Positions 9,701-18,487 of a stretch of DNA of 64,000 nucleotides are shown here, piece after piece. Below the pieces are notes generated by a model. That model did not search any database, had not been told where the DNA came from, and saw only the letters and a list, made by a program, of their open reading frames with translations. Each line of letters opens with the position of its first letter. Position 1 is the first letter of the stretch. Source of the stretch: Bacteroidales bacterium (lineage in GTDB: Bacteria; Bacteroidota; Bacteroidia; Bacteroidales; UBA932); NCBI GenBank assembly GCA_017534745.1, contig JAFXVX010000014.1, positions 124,001 through 188,000 of the forward strand, written 5' to 3'. The position numbers and the translations under genes were made by a program.

Positions 9701-10143
9701 TCCAGGCCGCCCAGGCCAGGGGAGAAGCGGCAATCCTCCCCGGCACGGATGTCGCCCTCAATCCGGAGGACTATGTTATCACCTCAGAGGATATGCCCGG
9801 CTGGCTCGTGACCTCGCAGGGGCAGCTCACCGTCGCCCTCGACGTTGAGATTACCCCCGAGCTCCGCGCCGAAGGCACTGCCCGCGAGCTTATCGCCCGC
9901 ATCCAGAACCTCCGCAAGGACAGCGGCCTGGAAGTGACCGACAGGATCACGGCTGCGATTTACGCCTCCGGCGAGGCGCTGCAGGCCATCAGGGCCGCAG
10001 TGGACGGCTTCGGCGACCATATCAAGGCCCAGACACTCTGTCTCTCCCTCACGGTCGAAGCGTCCGAGGCCCCTGAATCCGCCATCCCCGTCGAGTGGGA
10101 CGGCGAAGATGTTCGAATATCAATAGTTAAAGCACTAAAATAA
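6706..10143 (+). CDS. ileS: Isoleucyl-tRNA synthetase
   Basis: Class I aminoacyl-tRNA synthetase that charges tRNA-Ile and edits valine. The ATG at 6706 (MAFKEYKGLDL) gives 1145 aa. The frame is open back to 6574, but that extension precedes the promoter. The ATP-binding signature region reads FFEGPPSANGMPGIHHV near residue 50, so the HIGH motif appears as GIHH. The CP1 editing region has WTTTPWTLPSN, and the KMSKR loop is DGNKMSKRLGNA. The long C-terminal anticodon-binding part resembles the eukaryote-like class of IleRS. It leads a short operon with a DksA-type gene and lspA. Confidence 0.97.
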   Translation: MAFKEYKGLDLTEAGAAVLERWKRIGAFEKSIALREGAPEFIFFEGPPSANGMPGIHHVMARSIKDAICRYKTQTGYKVRRRAGWDTHGLPVEMGVEKKLGIHKEDIGHKISVEEYNSICRSEVMKYTSEWEALTDRIGYWVDMKDPYITYDNRYIETLWYLLKKIYEKGLLYKGYTIQPYSPSDGTGLSSHELNQPGCYRDVTDTTATVQFEVIKDELSQPLFGCEPHPVCFLAWTTTPWTLPSNTALCTGPSIEYVRILSLNPYTGAPAIYVLAKDLVGAWFNPKGEDLPLEGWVKGDKVVPWKRLEGTFKGTDLAGIRYRQLIPWFRPLSEGAFRVITGDYVTTADGTGIVHIAPTFGADDKRVAEAAGVPPLMVIDRDGNPCAQVDRQGRFCRLEDLDPEYVRTHVDPSYKEYAGRYVKNAYDDSLPADAPTLDVDLSVMMKADGRAFRIQKHVHSYPHSWRTDKPVLYFPLDSWFIKASAVKDEMVDLNKQITWKPESTGTGRFGQWLENIQDWNLSRSRFWGTPLPIWRTEDGSDEKCIGSVKELFAEIEKAVAAGIMPSNPLKDKGFNPEDMSKANYDLIDLHRPYVDNIFLVSPKGKKMVRESDLIDVWFDSGAMPYAQEGLRNLGTKDFGITADFIAEGVDQTRGWFYTLHAIHTMVSGTPAFKRVISNGLVLDRDGNKMSKRLGNAVDPFGQIDKFGPDPVRWYMLTNAQPWDNLRYDEAGVDEVRRKFFGTLYNTYSFFALYANVDGYDPAAPKVPYAERPEMDRWIISLLNTLTLKVREAYEDYDVTLAGRLIQDFVCDNVSNWYVRLCRKRFWGGGMTPDKKAAYDTLHEVLVKVAMLSAPIAPFYMDRLWTDLTGEDGSVHFTLMPEADKSLIDSALEETMSLAQTASSMVHALRKKVGISVKQPLGKMLVPVISDALRERLEAAKKIILTEVNVKDLEFIADTTGIITLRIKPNFKTLGKVYGQRMKEIAAAFAALPQGEIAALQAAQARGEAAILPGTDVALNPEDYVITSEDMPGWLVTSQGQLTVALDVEITPELRAEGTARELIARIQNLRKDSGLEVTDRITAAIYASGEALQAIRAAVDGFGDHIKAQTLCLSLTVEASEAPESAIPVEWDGEDVRISIVKALK

Positions 10144-10151
10144 AAGCAATT

Positions 10152-10553
10152 ATGGAAGAGACCCCTAAAACTCGTTATTCAGATGCCGAACTCGAGGAGT
10201 TCCGCACCATTATCTGCGAGAAACTCTCCCAGGCGAGGGCCGAATACGACACCCTCCGCAAGATCGTGATGCACAACGGCAGCAATGACATCGAGGACAC
10301 CGCCCCGACCTTCAAGACGGTCGAGGACGACGGCGCCTTCCAGCTTTCCAAAGAGGAAGCCAGCCAGCTCGCCCAGCGGCAGTACAAGTTCATCCAGAAC
10401 CTCGAAGCCGCCCTTGTCCGCATCGAGAACAAGACCTATGGTATCTGCCGTGTGACCGGCAAGCTCATCCCCAAGGAGCGCCTCCGTCTCGTTCCCCACG
10501 CGACCCTCACCGTCGAGGCCAAGGAAATGCTGTCCAAACAGGGCAAGAACTGA
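10152..10553 (+). CDS. DksA/TraR family protein
   Basis: Protein of 133 aa resembling the RNA-polymerase secondary-channel regulators DksA/TraR. An acidic N-terminal helical region of about 90 residues precedes YGICRVTGKLIPKERLRLVPHATLTVEAK, the family C-terminal module. Only one cysteine of the usual four-Cys zinc finger is present (C in GICRVTG), so metal binding in the classical way is unlikely. The start is 8 bases after ileS, and the stop overlaps the lspA start by one base (TGATG), suggesting coupled translation. Confidence 0.85.
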   Translation: MEETPKTRYSDAELEEFRTIICEKLSQARAEYDTLRKIVMHNGSNDIEDTAPTFKTVEDDGAFQLSKEEASQLAQRQYKFIQNLEAALVRIENKTYGICRVTGKLIPKERLRLVPHATLTVEAKEMLSKQGKN

Positions 10554-11137
10554 TGAAAAGAGGAAAAGTACTCCTCCTTCTCGGAATCCTCCTGACGGTC
10601 ACTGACCAGGTTATAAAGATTCTGGTCAGGACCAATATGTCCATAGGCGAAAGTATCCACGTCTTCGGGGACTGGTTCCAGATTCTCTACATAGAGAACA
10701 ACGGCATGGCTTTCGGCATGGCTTTCGGGGGGATGGTAGGGAAGTTCCTCCTGTCCTTTTTCAGGATATGCCTTTTCGGCGCCTTGTGCTGGTGGATAAC
10801 AAAGCTCTGCCGCCAGAGGGATCTGATTGAAAAAGGGACCCTGAAGGAGACTCCCGTCCCCGTCGGCGTCCTTTATGGGCTCACCCTCATCACCGCCGGT
10901 GCCCTCGGCAACATTATCGACAGCCTTTTCTACGGCATTATCTTCGGTTACGCCCCGTTTATGTTCGGCCAGGTTGTGGACATGTTTTATTTTCCTCTCT
11001 GGGTATGGCCCGAATGGATGCCCTGGCTAGGCGGCCACGTCTTTTTTGAACCCGTTTTCAATTTCGCCGACAGCTGTGTGACAGTCGGAGCCCTTTATCT
11101 CGTCTTCTTCCAGTGGAAATATTTTTCTAAGTCATAA
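10553..11137 (+). CDS. lspA: Lipoprotein signal peptidase (signal peptidase II)
   Basis: Inner-membrane aspartyl protease that cleaves signal peptides of prolipoproteins. The 194-aa protein has four hydrophobic segments, at about residues 7-23, 58-82, 98-120 and 165-187. Conserved blocks are ENNGMAFGMAF, GNIIDSLFYG (first catalytic Asp) and FNFADSCVTVG (second catalytic Asp). It is about 30 residues longer than the enterobacterial enzyme, mainly in loops. It suits the lipoprotein-rich gene content of the window. A terminator follows. Confidence 0.95.
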   Translation: MKRGKVLLLLGILLTVTDQVIKILVRTNMSIGESIHVFGDWFQILYIENNGMAFGMAFGGMVGKFLLSFFRICLFGALCWWITKLCRQRDLIEKGTLKETPVPVGVLYGLTLITAGALGNIIDSLFYGIIFGYAPFMFGQVVDMFYFPLWVWPEWMPWLGGHVFFEPVFNFADSCVTVGALYLVFFQWKYFSKS

Positions 11138-11168
11138 TTCCCGGGATGCCGGAGATAGAAGACTAAAA

Positions 11169-11202
11169 AAAGACCCCGCAAGGATTTCCCTGCGGGGTCT
11201 TC
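11169..11202. terminator. Bidirectional terminator between lspA and the downstream convergent lipoprotein gene
   Basis: AAGACCCCGCA at 11170-11180 pairs with TGCGGGGTCTT ending at 11201 around a 10-base loop. An A-rich run (AAAAAA) precedes it and TCTTCTT follows, so it can serve the plus-strand ileS operon and the minus-strand SusCD operon, which converge here. Confidence 0.85.
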
Positions 11203-11217
11203 TTCGTTAAGAAGGGT

Positions 11218-13464
11218 CTAGAGGTTGACGCGGAGAACCGGCTTTGCGGTCTTCTTGTCACCTGCGCCCCTTGCGGCCACCTTGCCTCTTGCGACTGACG
11301 CCGCTGCGGGCTTGAGGACCTTCTTGGCTGAAGGCTTGTTGACCATCATGGGCATTGCAATCCTCTTGTTGACAGCCCTCATGTTGAAGTTGACAACATT
11401 ATTGCTCAGAGGCTTGTTAGCAATGCTTGGAGCACCGGAAAGTGCCGAAGGCAGATACACTGCGAACGCTCCGTGCTGGTTGGCATAGTACCAACCATCT
11501 CCCTTGATTGTGGCGAGCAGGCCCTTAACAGTAGGGAATGCTATGACTCCGTCGCTGAGTGTGCCGATGGAGAAAGGATTGCCGTTGTAAAGGCTGGTTA
11601 CGCCATCGATGAAGCCTTCGCTAGTATTGAATGATACGCCATAATCCTGCAGCGCGATGGTTACATTGCTGCTATTCGTAGCGTCAATTACGAGCGGAGC
11701 GTTCCTCCAAAGGACATTTTCATATGGCGTGCAATCCATTTCGAATGCTGCGTTCACAATAGGAAGCTGGAATCCGGTAATCTTATAGAGACCGGGAGAA
11801 TTGATGTTCTCATAGATGGTACAAGGGACAGTAATAGGATCAAGCCCGTAAATACCACAAGCGACATCGTCGGTAAGTGCACCGGTTCCGAGGAGCTCCC
11901 AAGGATCAACTGCGTAGTACTCGAAGTTGTCGTAGTCAACGTTCCAGAGGTCACCGAGAGCAACGGAAACTGCTACTACCATGAAGTCGCCTTCGCCTTC
12001 GATGTCAAATGTGACATCTCCGGGCTCCTCAAGGGCTACGACAGAGTCGTCACCATCGAGAATGAGGTCAATTGCGGAATTGAACGCGGCCTCATCTTTG
12101 CCGGGAACCATCACGACAAGGGCGCCTTCGGTGTCCTCGCCGAATTCGATGCTGGCGGTGATGTGGCCGTTGCCATCTGTGTCGGTCTCAGGCTCGCCAA
12201 GGGTGAGGGCGATGCCGAAGTCCTTGAACTGGAACATGTCATAGACGGCTTCTTCCTCAAGCGGCTCACCGCCTGCAAACGGTACCAGGACAAGTATGTA
12301 AGTCTCATCGAGATCGGGAAGAGGAAGACGGACCTCGCCTTCCTTGTCCTCAAGCTTAGCGACAGACTCGCTTTCCTCATCAGAGATTGCAAGGGCGTAA
12401 GCCTCATCGAAAGCATCCTGATCCGATCCAACTGCGATAGCGATCTTCGCATACTCAACGTCAGGACCGAGCTTATAATTCGCAGTAGCGGAAAGAGTGC
12501 CGTCCTTGGCGTTGAACAGGCCGATGAATTCGACCGAGCTGGCGTAATCAGCAAGTTCGACTCCGGGGAAGACGATGCGGAACATGCCCCTGGAGTTGGC
12601 AGGGGAGAGACTAGGATAGTTATAATTCTCCTCGGCGATGAGAAGGCCATTTACCGGGAATGTAATGACGCCATCAACGAGGGTACCGGTATTCCCGGCC
12701 TCAATCTGGGCTTCAACAGTGCTCCCACCTTTCTCGATATAGTAGCCAGCCAAGGAACCGAAGTAGAAGTAGCCGTCGCTCCAGTGCATATTGCTCCAAT
12801 GCAGAGGAATCCAGACGCCTTTCGGATTCTCGGCGTGAATCTCCATGTAGTAGTCCTGGTCAGTGTCGTAGTCACCTTCCTCATTGTAAGGGAAGGCTGC
12901 GCCGTAGGGATTGACAAGGCGGTAGTAGCCGGGATAGAGCTCGTTCTCCTGGATTTCAACCTCGTACTCAAGGGTCTCGATGTTGTACCAGCCGGCGACG
13001 TATCCGTCGCGGTAGCGGGCCTTGCCAAGGCTCTTCCAGGGAGCCGGATAGACGATGGTGAATTCGGTCTCGGAGGGAGCGTACATGGTCGTCTCGTCCT
13101 TGATGCGGAGGGTGACCGTGTACTTGACATCGTACTCGAAATCGTCGGGATCGATCTCGACCGTGAGACCGCTCTTGGTCTCGCCGTCGGCGAATTCAAC
13201 CTCAGCGGTACGTTCGGCAAACAGCAGGCCGGACTCGTCCGTGACGTACACGGTCTTTTTGGCTGCACCGCTGCCGTCGGTACGGAAGACGGGGAATGTC
13301 AGGGACTCTGTGTCAGGACTCAGCGTGAAGGAATTGCCTTCGGTTGAGACATAGTAGCGCGTCCCTTCCTCTTTGGGTGCGGGAGTGTACTCGGACTCCT
13401 TGTTGCAACCGACTGCGGCAAGTGCAGCAGCCGCAAATATGATTAAATATTTTTTCATATCCAT
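11218..13464 (-). CDS. Surface lipoprotein of unknown function downstream of SusC/SusD
   Basis: Product of 748 aa with a lipoprotein signal (LAAVGC, Cys20). Residues about 35-145 look like beta-sandwich modules (FTLSPDTESLTFPVFRTDG, KYTVTLRIKDETTMY), similar to the BT_3987-type domains common in Bacteroidetes surface lipoproteins. Repeated WKSLGKARYRDGYVAGWYN and WELLGTGALTDDVACGIYG blocks near residues 143 and 522 indicate an internal duplication. The last 50 residues are strongly basic and Ala-rich (KKVLKPAAASVARGKVAARG). As third gene of a SusCD operon it probably helps bind ligand at the surface, in the role of SusE/SusF-type proteins; the ligand cannot be read from sequence. The alternative ATG at 13458 is two codons later. 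Confidence 0.75.
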   Translation of the reverse strand: MDMKKYLIIFAAAALAAVGCNKESEYTPAPKEEGTRYYVSTEGNSFTLSPDTESLTFPVFRTDGSGAAKKTVYVTDESGLLFAERTAEVEFADGETKSGLTVEIDPDDFEYDVKYTVTLRIKDETTMYAPSETEFTIVYPAPWKSLGKARYRDGYVAGWYNIETLEYEVEIQENELYPGYYRLVNPYGAAFPYNEEGDYDTDQDYYMEIHAENPKGVWIPLHWSNMHWSDGYFYFGSLAGYYIEKGGSTVEAQIEAGNTGTLVDGVITFPVNGLLIAEENYNYPSLSPANSRGMFRIVFPGVELADYASSVEFIGLFNAKDGTLSATANYKLGPDVEYAKIAIAVGSDQDAFDEAYALAISDEESESVAKLEDKEGEVRLPLPDLDETYILVLVPFAGGEPLEEEAVYDMFQFKDFGIALTLGEPETDTDGNGHITASIEFGEDTEGALVVMVPGKDEAAFNSAIDLILDGDDSVVALEEPGDVTFDIEGEGDFMVVAVSVALGDLWNVDYDNFEYYAVDPWELLGTGALTDDVACGIYGLDPITVPCTIYENINSPGLYKITGFQLPIVNAAFEMDCTPYENVLWRNAPLVIDATNSSNVTIALQDYGVSFNTSEGFIDGVTSLYNGNPFSIGTLSDGVIAFPTVKGLLATIKGDGWYYANQHGAFAVYLPSALSGAPSIANKPLSNNVVNFNMRAVNKRIAMPMMVNKPSAKKVLKPAAASVARGKVAARGAGDKKTAKPVLRVNL

Positions 13465-13470
13465 TCAGTT

Positions 13471-15126
13471 TTATTTCTCCCAGGGAGTGAGCAGACCGGA
13501 AGGATCCGGGTTGTTTTTATTCTCCGGGATTCCGCTGTTGTAGTTAGTCTCGCTGATGGGGATGACGATATTCCACTGAGGCGAAGGACCTTCGGTGTTG
13601 AGGCGGAATACGCCGGCCTCGTTGGACTCGTCGTAACCCCTGGTGATGGAGTGCTCAAGCCTCTTGTAGTCATAGAAGAGGACACCTTCGCCCCAGAACT
13701 CGACCCTCTTCTGGAGAAGCATTTCCTCGAGGAAGGAATCTTCGTCGCTGAAGGAGGAGCAGTCGTAGGAACCGTCGGTGCAGCGCAGGGCCATGAAATC
13801 ATTCAGGAGGGCCTGGGCGTCGGCGAGTTTGCCGCTCTTTGCAAGGGCTTCGATCTTGATGAACCAGAGCTCCTCTACGCGGAGGAGAGGGTGATCTGCG
13901 GTGTTGCCTACGGAGTAGGTCGCAACTTCACCCTGGGCGGGACGGAACTTGATGCTCATGTAAGGCACAAGCTTGCCGATAAACGTCGCCTGGGCTTCCG
14001 AAGAGCCTGCGAATTTGTAGTCGTAGGGCAGTTTAGCCTTGGGGTCCTTGACATAAGCAGGGTCAACCCAGGAGTGCTTGCGGAAGTCGCTGTCGGAGAT
14101 GCTGTCGTAGAACCTCTTGCTGCAGCCCACCTTGACGTAGGGTGCGTAGCCGAAGGTGGCTTCGTTGGACATCATGGAGACGAAGGTCTGGATGTTTCCA
14201 AGGTTCTCCGCTGAAAGAGGGAGGCCCCAGATCCAAGCCTTATTGGAGGCGCCGTTGTTGAAGCCGTTGGTCGGGTCTTCCCATTCGTCCTGGGTCAGGG
14301 GAGTGGCACCGCTCTGGTCGATGGCCTTCTGGGCGTACTCGGCGGCGGAGTCAAAGGCTTCCTGGCTGTCCTCCCAGTAGCCCTTGATCAGGTAAGCCCT
14401 GGCATAGAGGGCATAGACTGCAGCGAGGGAAGGCTTGGTGTAGTCCTTGAGGGAAGGATCGATGTAAGCCTCGGCGTTTGCAAGGTCGGAGAGGATGAAA
14501 TCAAGAATCTCGGCACGGGTGGCTCTCGGGTTGTTCTTGGCAGTCTCTTCGTCGATATTCTCATCTACGATAGGGACGGTGAGGCCTTTGACCGCGGAGA
14601 CGTCGGTGTATTCATTCTCGACGGGATCATACAGCCTGGCAAGGTCGAGATAGTAGCTGGCCCTGCAGGTGTAAGCCTGACCGAGGAATGAAAGCACTGC
14701 GGCGGAAGCGGCACCGGGATCGATCGTGCTGATGATGTCGTTGGTGCTCTTGATGTAGGTGTAGTAGGCGCTCCAGATGTAGTAGCAGTAGTCATAATCT
14801 GCACCCTGGAATCTGTTGGCCTTCCACTGGTAGTAGCGGTTGTAGCCCGGGGTGTCGCCCATGGTTACAAGGTCTTCCAGCATACTATCTGTAATAATAT
14901 GAAGAGAAGGCATGCCGAAATCCCAGTGGTCTCCGTCGAAACCGAGGAAGTTGGTCGTCGTCATCGAAGACGGGATAGCGTTGACCATCGCTTCGAGGGC
15001 GGCCGGAGATTCTGCAATCTGGCTGGCGGTCTTGGTGCTTCCCTGAGGAAGGACCTCCTTCATACATCCGGCTGCAACAAAGGCAGTCAGTGATATAACA
15101 GCTATGGATTTAAGTATGTTTTTCAT
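13471..15126 (-). CDS. SusD/RagB family nutrient-binding outer-membrane lipoprotein
   Basis: Product of 551 aa with a lipoprotein signal ending VAAGC (Cys21), exported to the cell surface. TPR-like helices follow (FLGQAYTCRASYYLDLARLYD, AVYALYARAYLIKGYWEDSQEAFDSAAEYAQKAI), and the C-terminal part has RVEFWGEGVLFYDYKRLEHS, a common SusD ending motif. The partner SusC gene ends 13 bases upstream, and the third lipoprotein gene begins 6 bases downstream. Works as the lid on the SusC transporter. The substrate is unknown because no hydrolase is encoded in this operon. Confidence 0.93.
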   Translation of the reverse strand: MKNILKSIAVISLTAFVAAGCMKEVLPQGSTKTASQIAESPAALEAMVNAIPSSMTTTNFLGFDGDHWDFGMPSLHIITDSMLEDLVTMGDTPGYNRYYQWKANRFQGADYDYCYYIWSAYYTYIKSTNDIISTIDPGAASAAVLSFLGQAYTCRASYYLDLARLYDPVENEYTDVSAVKGLTVPIVDENIDEETAKNNPRATRAEILDFILSDLANAEAYIDPSLKDYTKPSLAAVYALYARAYLIKGYWEDSQEAFDSAAEYAQKAIDQSGATPLTQDEWEDPTNGFNNGASNKAWIWGLPLSAENLGNIQTFVSMMSNEATFGYAPYVKVGCSKRFYDSISDSDFRKHSWVDPAYVKDPKAKLPYDYKFAGSSEAQATFIGKLVPYMSIKFRPAQGEVATYSVGNTADHPLLRVEELWFIKIEALAKSGKLADAQALLNDFMALRCTDGSYDCSSFSDEDSFLEEMLLQKRVEFWGEGVLFYDYKRLEHSITRGYDESNEAGVFRLNTEGPSPQWNIVIPISETNYNSGIPENKNNPDPSGLLTPWEK

Positions 15127-15139
15127 ATCCGGTCTCAGT

Positions 15140-18100
15140 TTAGAAAGTTATGTTGATACCGCCGGAAATCGTCCTGACAGGGGAGTTGTGTGAGTAGTTG
15201 GTCACACCCGTCAGCGAGTAGCGAGGGTCGAAGCCCTTGCGGTGGGAGAGATACCAGATGTTGTCGCAGGTGACGTAGATGCGGAGGCGGCTGATGTGTG
15301 CCTTCGAGGTCCACTTCTGGGGAAGGGTGTAGCCGATCTGGGCATTCTGGAAGTTGAGATAGCTTGCGCTTGTCAGGAAGCGGGTCGATGTGGAGGCGTA
15401 GTACTGGTCGAGATAGACGTAGCGGGGGATGTTGGAATCCTTGTTCTCGGGAGTCCAGGCCTCGAGTATGTTCTTGTGGACATTGTCAACGTTTCCTGAG
15501 CTCGGGGAACCCATGAGGGCTGCGTAGCCGGAGTCATAGGCGAGACCGCCGATCTGGTAGGTGAACTGGGCGGAGGCGTCGATGCCCTTCCAGCGGAAGT
15601 TGAAGCCGAAGCCACCGTAGGCCTTCGGGGTCGGATCTCCACAGAGATACCTGGTCGCCTCGGAGTAGTTCTTGGTGGTCTCCTTTCCTATGACGTCGCC
15701 GTTGGAGTTGAGGACGTCCTTGTACCACATGGCTTCACCGGTGTTGCGATCAACTCCGGCCCACTTGCGCATGTACCACTCGTAGCGGGGGAGACCCTCC
15801 GCAACAAAGCGGTTGTCGTCAATAAAGCCTTCGTAGCCTTCCACGGTCGCTGTCTTGTGCTCATCGGGGAGACGAAGGACTTTGTTCTTGTAGTGGGTGA
15901 GGTTGGCGTTGATGGTGAACTCCCAGTCGCGGTTCCTGATGAGGGAACCCTGGAGGGCGATCTCGACACCGCTGTTGCGCATGTCGCCGATGTTGTCATA
16001 GTAGCCGCTGTAACCGAGGGACTTGGGAACGCGGAAGAAGAAGAGCATGTCCGAAGTCTTGCGGTAGAAGTATTCGACCGAACCGGAGAGCATGCCTCCG
16101 AAGAACTCGAATTCGACACCGGTGTTGAAGTTGGTCGCGGTCTCCCAGGAGATGTTCTTGTTGCCTTTGCTGCCGAATGCTACGGCGATCTGGCCCTGGT
16201 TGTTCGAGATGGAGTAGAGGTCCGTGTAGCGGTAGTTACCGATCTGGTCGTTACCCTGGCTACCGACGGAGGCCTTGATCTTCAGCATATCAACCCAGGG
16301 AGCGCGGAACCACTTCTCGCGGTCGATGAGCCAGCCTGCGCCGACTGACCAGAAGTTACCCCACATGCGCTCCTTGTCGAAGCGGGAGGTAGCGTCGCGG
16401 CGGAATGAAGCGCTGGCGAAGATCCTGTTGTCGTAGTCGTACTGGGCCCTGATGAAGTAACCTTCATTGAGGTAGCGGGTCTTGTTGGAACCAGTGCTCT
16501 GTCCATCGACGACCGCAGCGTCAAGCTCGGTGACGTCGTTGGAGAACATGTTGGTCTTGTAACCGCCGACATAGTAGGTGTCGTACTGGTAGTTTTCGTG
16601 ACCGATGAGGGCTTCCACGTTGTGGACTCCCTTGAAGGTGTGGTTCCAGGAGAGGAGCTGCTGGAAGTTGTAGTAGAACTGCCTGTCGTGCTCGACCCAG
16701 ATGGTACCGCCGTTGGTCGCGAACTGGCCGTAGTAGAGGTTATTGGTCTGGATTATGCGGGTCTCGTCAAGGCCGACGCCGGCGTTGAGGGAGAACTTGA
16801 AATCCTTGAGGAACGTGATGTCCACGTAGGCCGTGCCGTTGATGGCGTTGCCCTCGGAGTTGTTCTTGTTGAGGGTAAGGGTCTGGAGGGCATTGCTGTT
16901 CGTCGAGTTGGGACGGGTCAGGCCTGCGTTGTCGCCGGCACCGAAGTCGTACCTGAGGTTGCCGTATTCGTCGTGGGCGATGGAGATGTTGCCGTTGCCG
17001 TCGATCGTCCTGATGTAAACAGGATAGATGCACGGGACGAGAGCGGCGTAGCTGAAGACGTTACCGGTCGATCCGGCTTCACCTTCATCGTCGTTACCGT
17101 TGTTGTATTTGAATCTGGAGTAGCCGGCGTTCATTCCGATCTTGAGCCAGGGCTTGGCCTGGTAGTCAGCCCTCAACCTGGCGGAGAGACGGGACATGTC
17201 AGCAGCTTCGACGATACCCTTGTCGTTGTAGTAACCTATGGAACCGAAGAAGGAAGCCTTGCCTGTCGTGCCGGAGACGTTGAGGTTGTACTCCTGGCGG
17301 AGACTCTTCTTGTAAAGCTCCTTCACCCAGTCGTCGGAGGTGAGGTAGTAGTCTGTGCCCTGGTAGCTGATGGTCCTGCCGAGCTTGGCGTAGGGGTTGA
17401 TCTTGCCGTCGGGGCCGATGAAGGACATTCCCTCGGGGACATCGTAGATGAGGTAGCCCAGACCGCCGTCGGTCGAAGATCCGATAACCTGGGATGCGGC
17501 CTTGAGGTTGGCTTCTTCAGGGGTCTTACCACCGTTGAGGTAATAGTAGTAGAGCGAGTTGTAGCGGGTCTCGTAGAATGTGCCGGGATCCTTGATGTAC
17601 TCGTAGTCCTGAAGGGCTTTGGTGTTGAGGCCCCACTTGGCATCCAGGTTGATGACCGCTTCGCCCGCCTTGGCCTTCTTGGTGGAGACCATGATAACGC
17701 CGTTGGCGCCACGGGCGCCGTAGAGGGCGTTGGAGGCGGCGTCCTTGAGGACGGTCACGGACTCGATGTCGGTCGGGTTGATGTTGTTGAGGTCTCCCTG
17801 GTAGGGGACGCCGTCAACGACGTAGAGAGGGCTGCTGCCAGCGTTGACGGAACCGACACCACGGATGACGATGGTCGGCGTGGAACCGAGGGTACCTGTT
17901 GATGTCGTCATCTGGACACCAGCGACCGCGCCTTCGAGCGAACGGACGACGTTGGATGACTGGACCTTCTCAATCTGCTCGGAGCCGACGACTGTCGCCG
18001 ATCCGGTGAAGGATTCCTTGGTGGAGGTACCGAAGGCGACCACGATGGTCTCCTCGAGGAACTCACTGTCGGGCTCGAGAATGACGTCGTGGACAGCACT

Positions 18101-18364
18101 GCCGGCGACATTCACCTCGACGCTCTTGTAGCCGATTGATGAGAAGATGAGGACTGCATCGGACGGGGCATTGATTGAGTAGGTACCGTCCGAGAGGGAA
18201 CTTCCTCCCTTTGTCGTCCCTTTGATCTGGATGGATGCGAAGGAAACAGGCTCGCTGTTGGAAGCGTCTGTAACCTTACCGGTGACGTTGATTCCCTGCG
18301 CGTGGAGGGCGAGGGACACCCCGGTCAGCATCAGAGCCGTGAAAAAAATCTTGATTTTTTTCAT
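15140..18364 (-). CDS. SusC/RagA family TonB-linked outer-membrane transporter
   Basis: Product of 1074 aa. It has a signal peptide of about 22 residues (to HAQ), then a carboxypeptidase-regulatory-like beta domain (about 25-105, INVTGKVTDASNSEPVSFASIQIKG), a TonB-box-like EETIVVAFGT stretch near 107, a plug domain (about 125-235, with NINPTDIESVTVLKDAASNALYGARGANGVIMV) and a 22-strand barrel to the C-terminal phenylalanine. There is no STN domain, so direct FecR signalling is not expected. First gene of a three-gene operon with SusD and an accessory lipoprotein. Confidence 0.95.
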   Translation of the reverse strand: MKKIKIFFTALMLTGVSLALHAQGINVTGKVTDASNSEPVSFASIQIKGTTKGGSSLSDGTYSINAPSDAVLIFSSIGYKSVEVNVAGSAVHDVILEPDSEFLEETIVVAFGTSTKESFTGSATVVGSEQIEKVQSSNVVRSLEGAVAGVQMTTSTGTLGSTPTIVIRGVGSVNAGSSPLYVVDGVPYQGDLNNINPTDIESVTVLKDAASNALYGARGANGVIMVSTKKAKAGEAVINLDAKWGLNTKALQDYEYIKDPGTFYETRYNSLYYYYLNGGKTPEEANLKAASQVIGSSTDGGLGYLIYDVPEGMSFIGPDGKINPYAKLGRTISYQGTDYYLTSDDWVKELYKKSLRQEYNLNVSGTTGKASFFGSIGYYNDKGIVEAADMSRLSARLRADYQAKPWLKIGMNAGYSRFKYNNGNDDEGEAGSTGNVFSYAALVPCIYPVYIRTIDGNGNISIAHDEYGNLRYDFGAGDNAGLTRPNSTNSNALQTLTLNKNNSEGNAINGTAYVDITFLKDFKFSLNAGVGLDETRIIQTNNLYYGQFATNGGTIWVEHDRQFYYNFQQLLSWNHTFKGVHNVEALIGHENYQYDTYYVGGYKTNMFSNDVTELDAAVVDGQSTGSNKTRYLNEGYFIRAQYDYDNRIFASASFRRDATSRFDKERMWGNFWSVGAGWLIDREKWFRAPWVDMLKIKASVGSQGNDQIGNYRYTDLYSISNNQGQIAVAFGSKGNKNISWETATNFNTGVEFEFFGGMLSGSVEYFYRKTSDMLFFFRVPKSLGYSGYYDNIGDMRNSGVEIALQGSLIRNRDWEFTINANLTHYKNKVLRLPDEHKTATVEGYEGFIDDNRFVAEGLPRYEWYMRKWAGVDRNTGEAMWYKDVLNSNGDVIGKETTKNYSEATRYLCGDPTPKAYGGFGFNFRWKGIDASAQFTYQIGGLAYDSGYAALMGSPSSGNVDNVHKNILEAWTPENKDSNIPRYVYLDQYYASTSTRFLTSASYLNFQNAQIGYTLPQKWTSKAHISRLRIYVTCDNIWYLSHRKGFDPRYSLTGVTNYSHNSPVRTISGGINITF

Positions 18365-18455
18365 AAGCTTGAGTTTTTGTTAAACATAAATATTGATCGT
18401 ATTTGTTGTAATCGCACTTTCGTCGCTTATGCTCTCCGAAAAACGACTATTATCG

Positions 18456-18487
18456 CAAAGGTCGTAAAAGAATTCTTAAATTGCAAA
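18456..18487 (-). promoter_or_regulatory. Candidate promoter of the SusC/SusD operon
   Basis: On minus, TTTG (18487-18484) is followed after 20 bases by GACCTTTG (18463-18456), which keeps the TTTG half of the -7 consensus but not its TA. The predicted leader is about 85 bases. Spacing is good and the -7 match partial. Confidence 0.4.

Noticed and set aside
16598..17902. 434-codon frame antisense to susC
   Set aside because: Shadow of the SusC plug and barrel region; repeated valine, glycine and aspartate reflect the complement of GC-rich codons.
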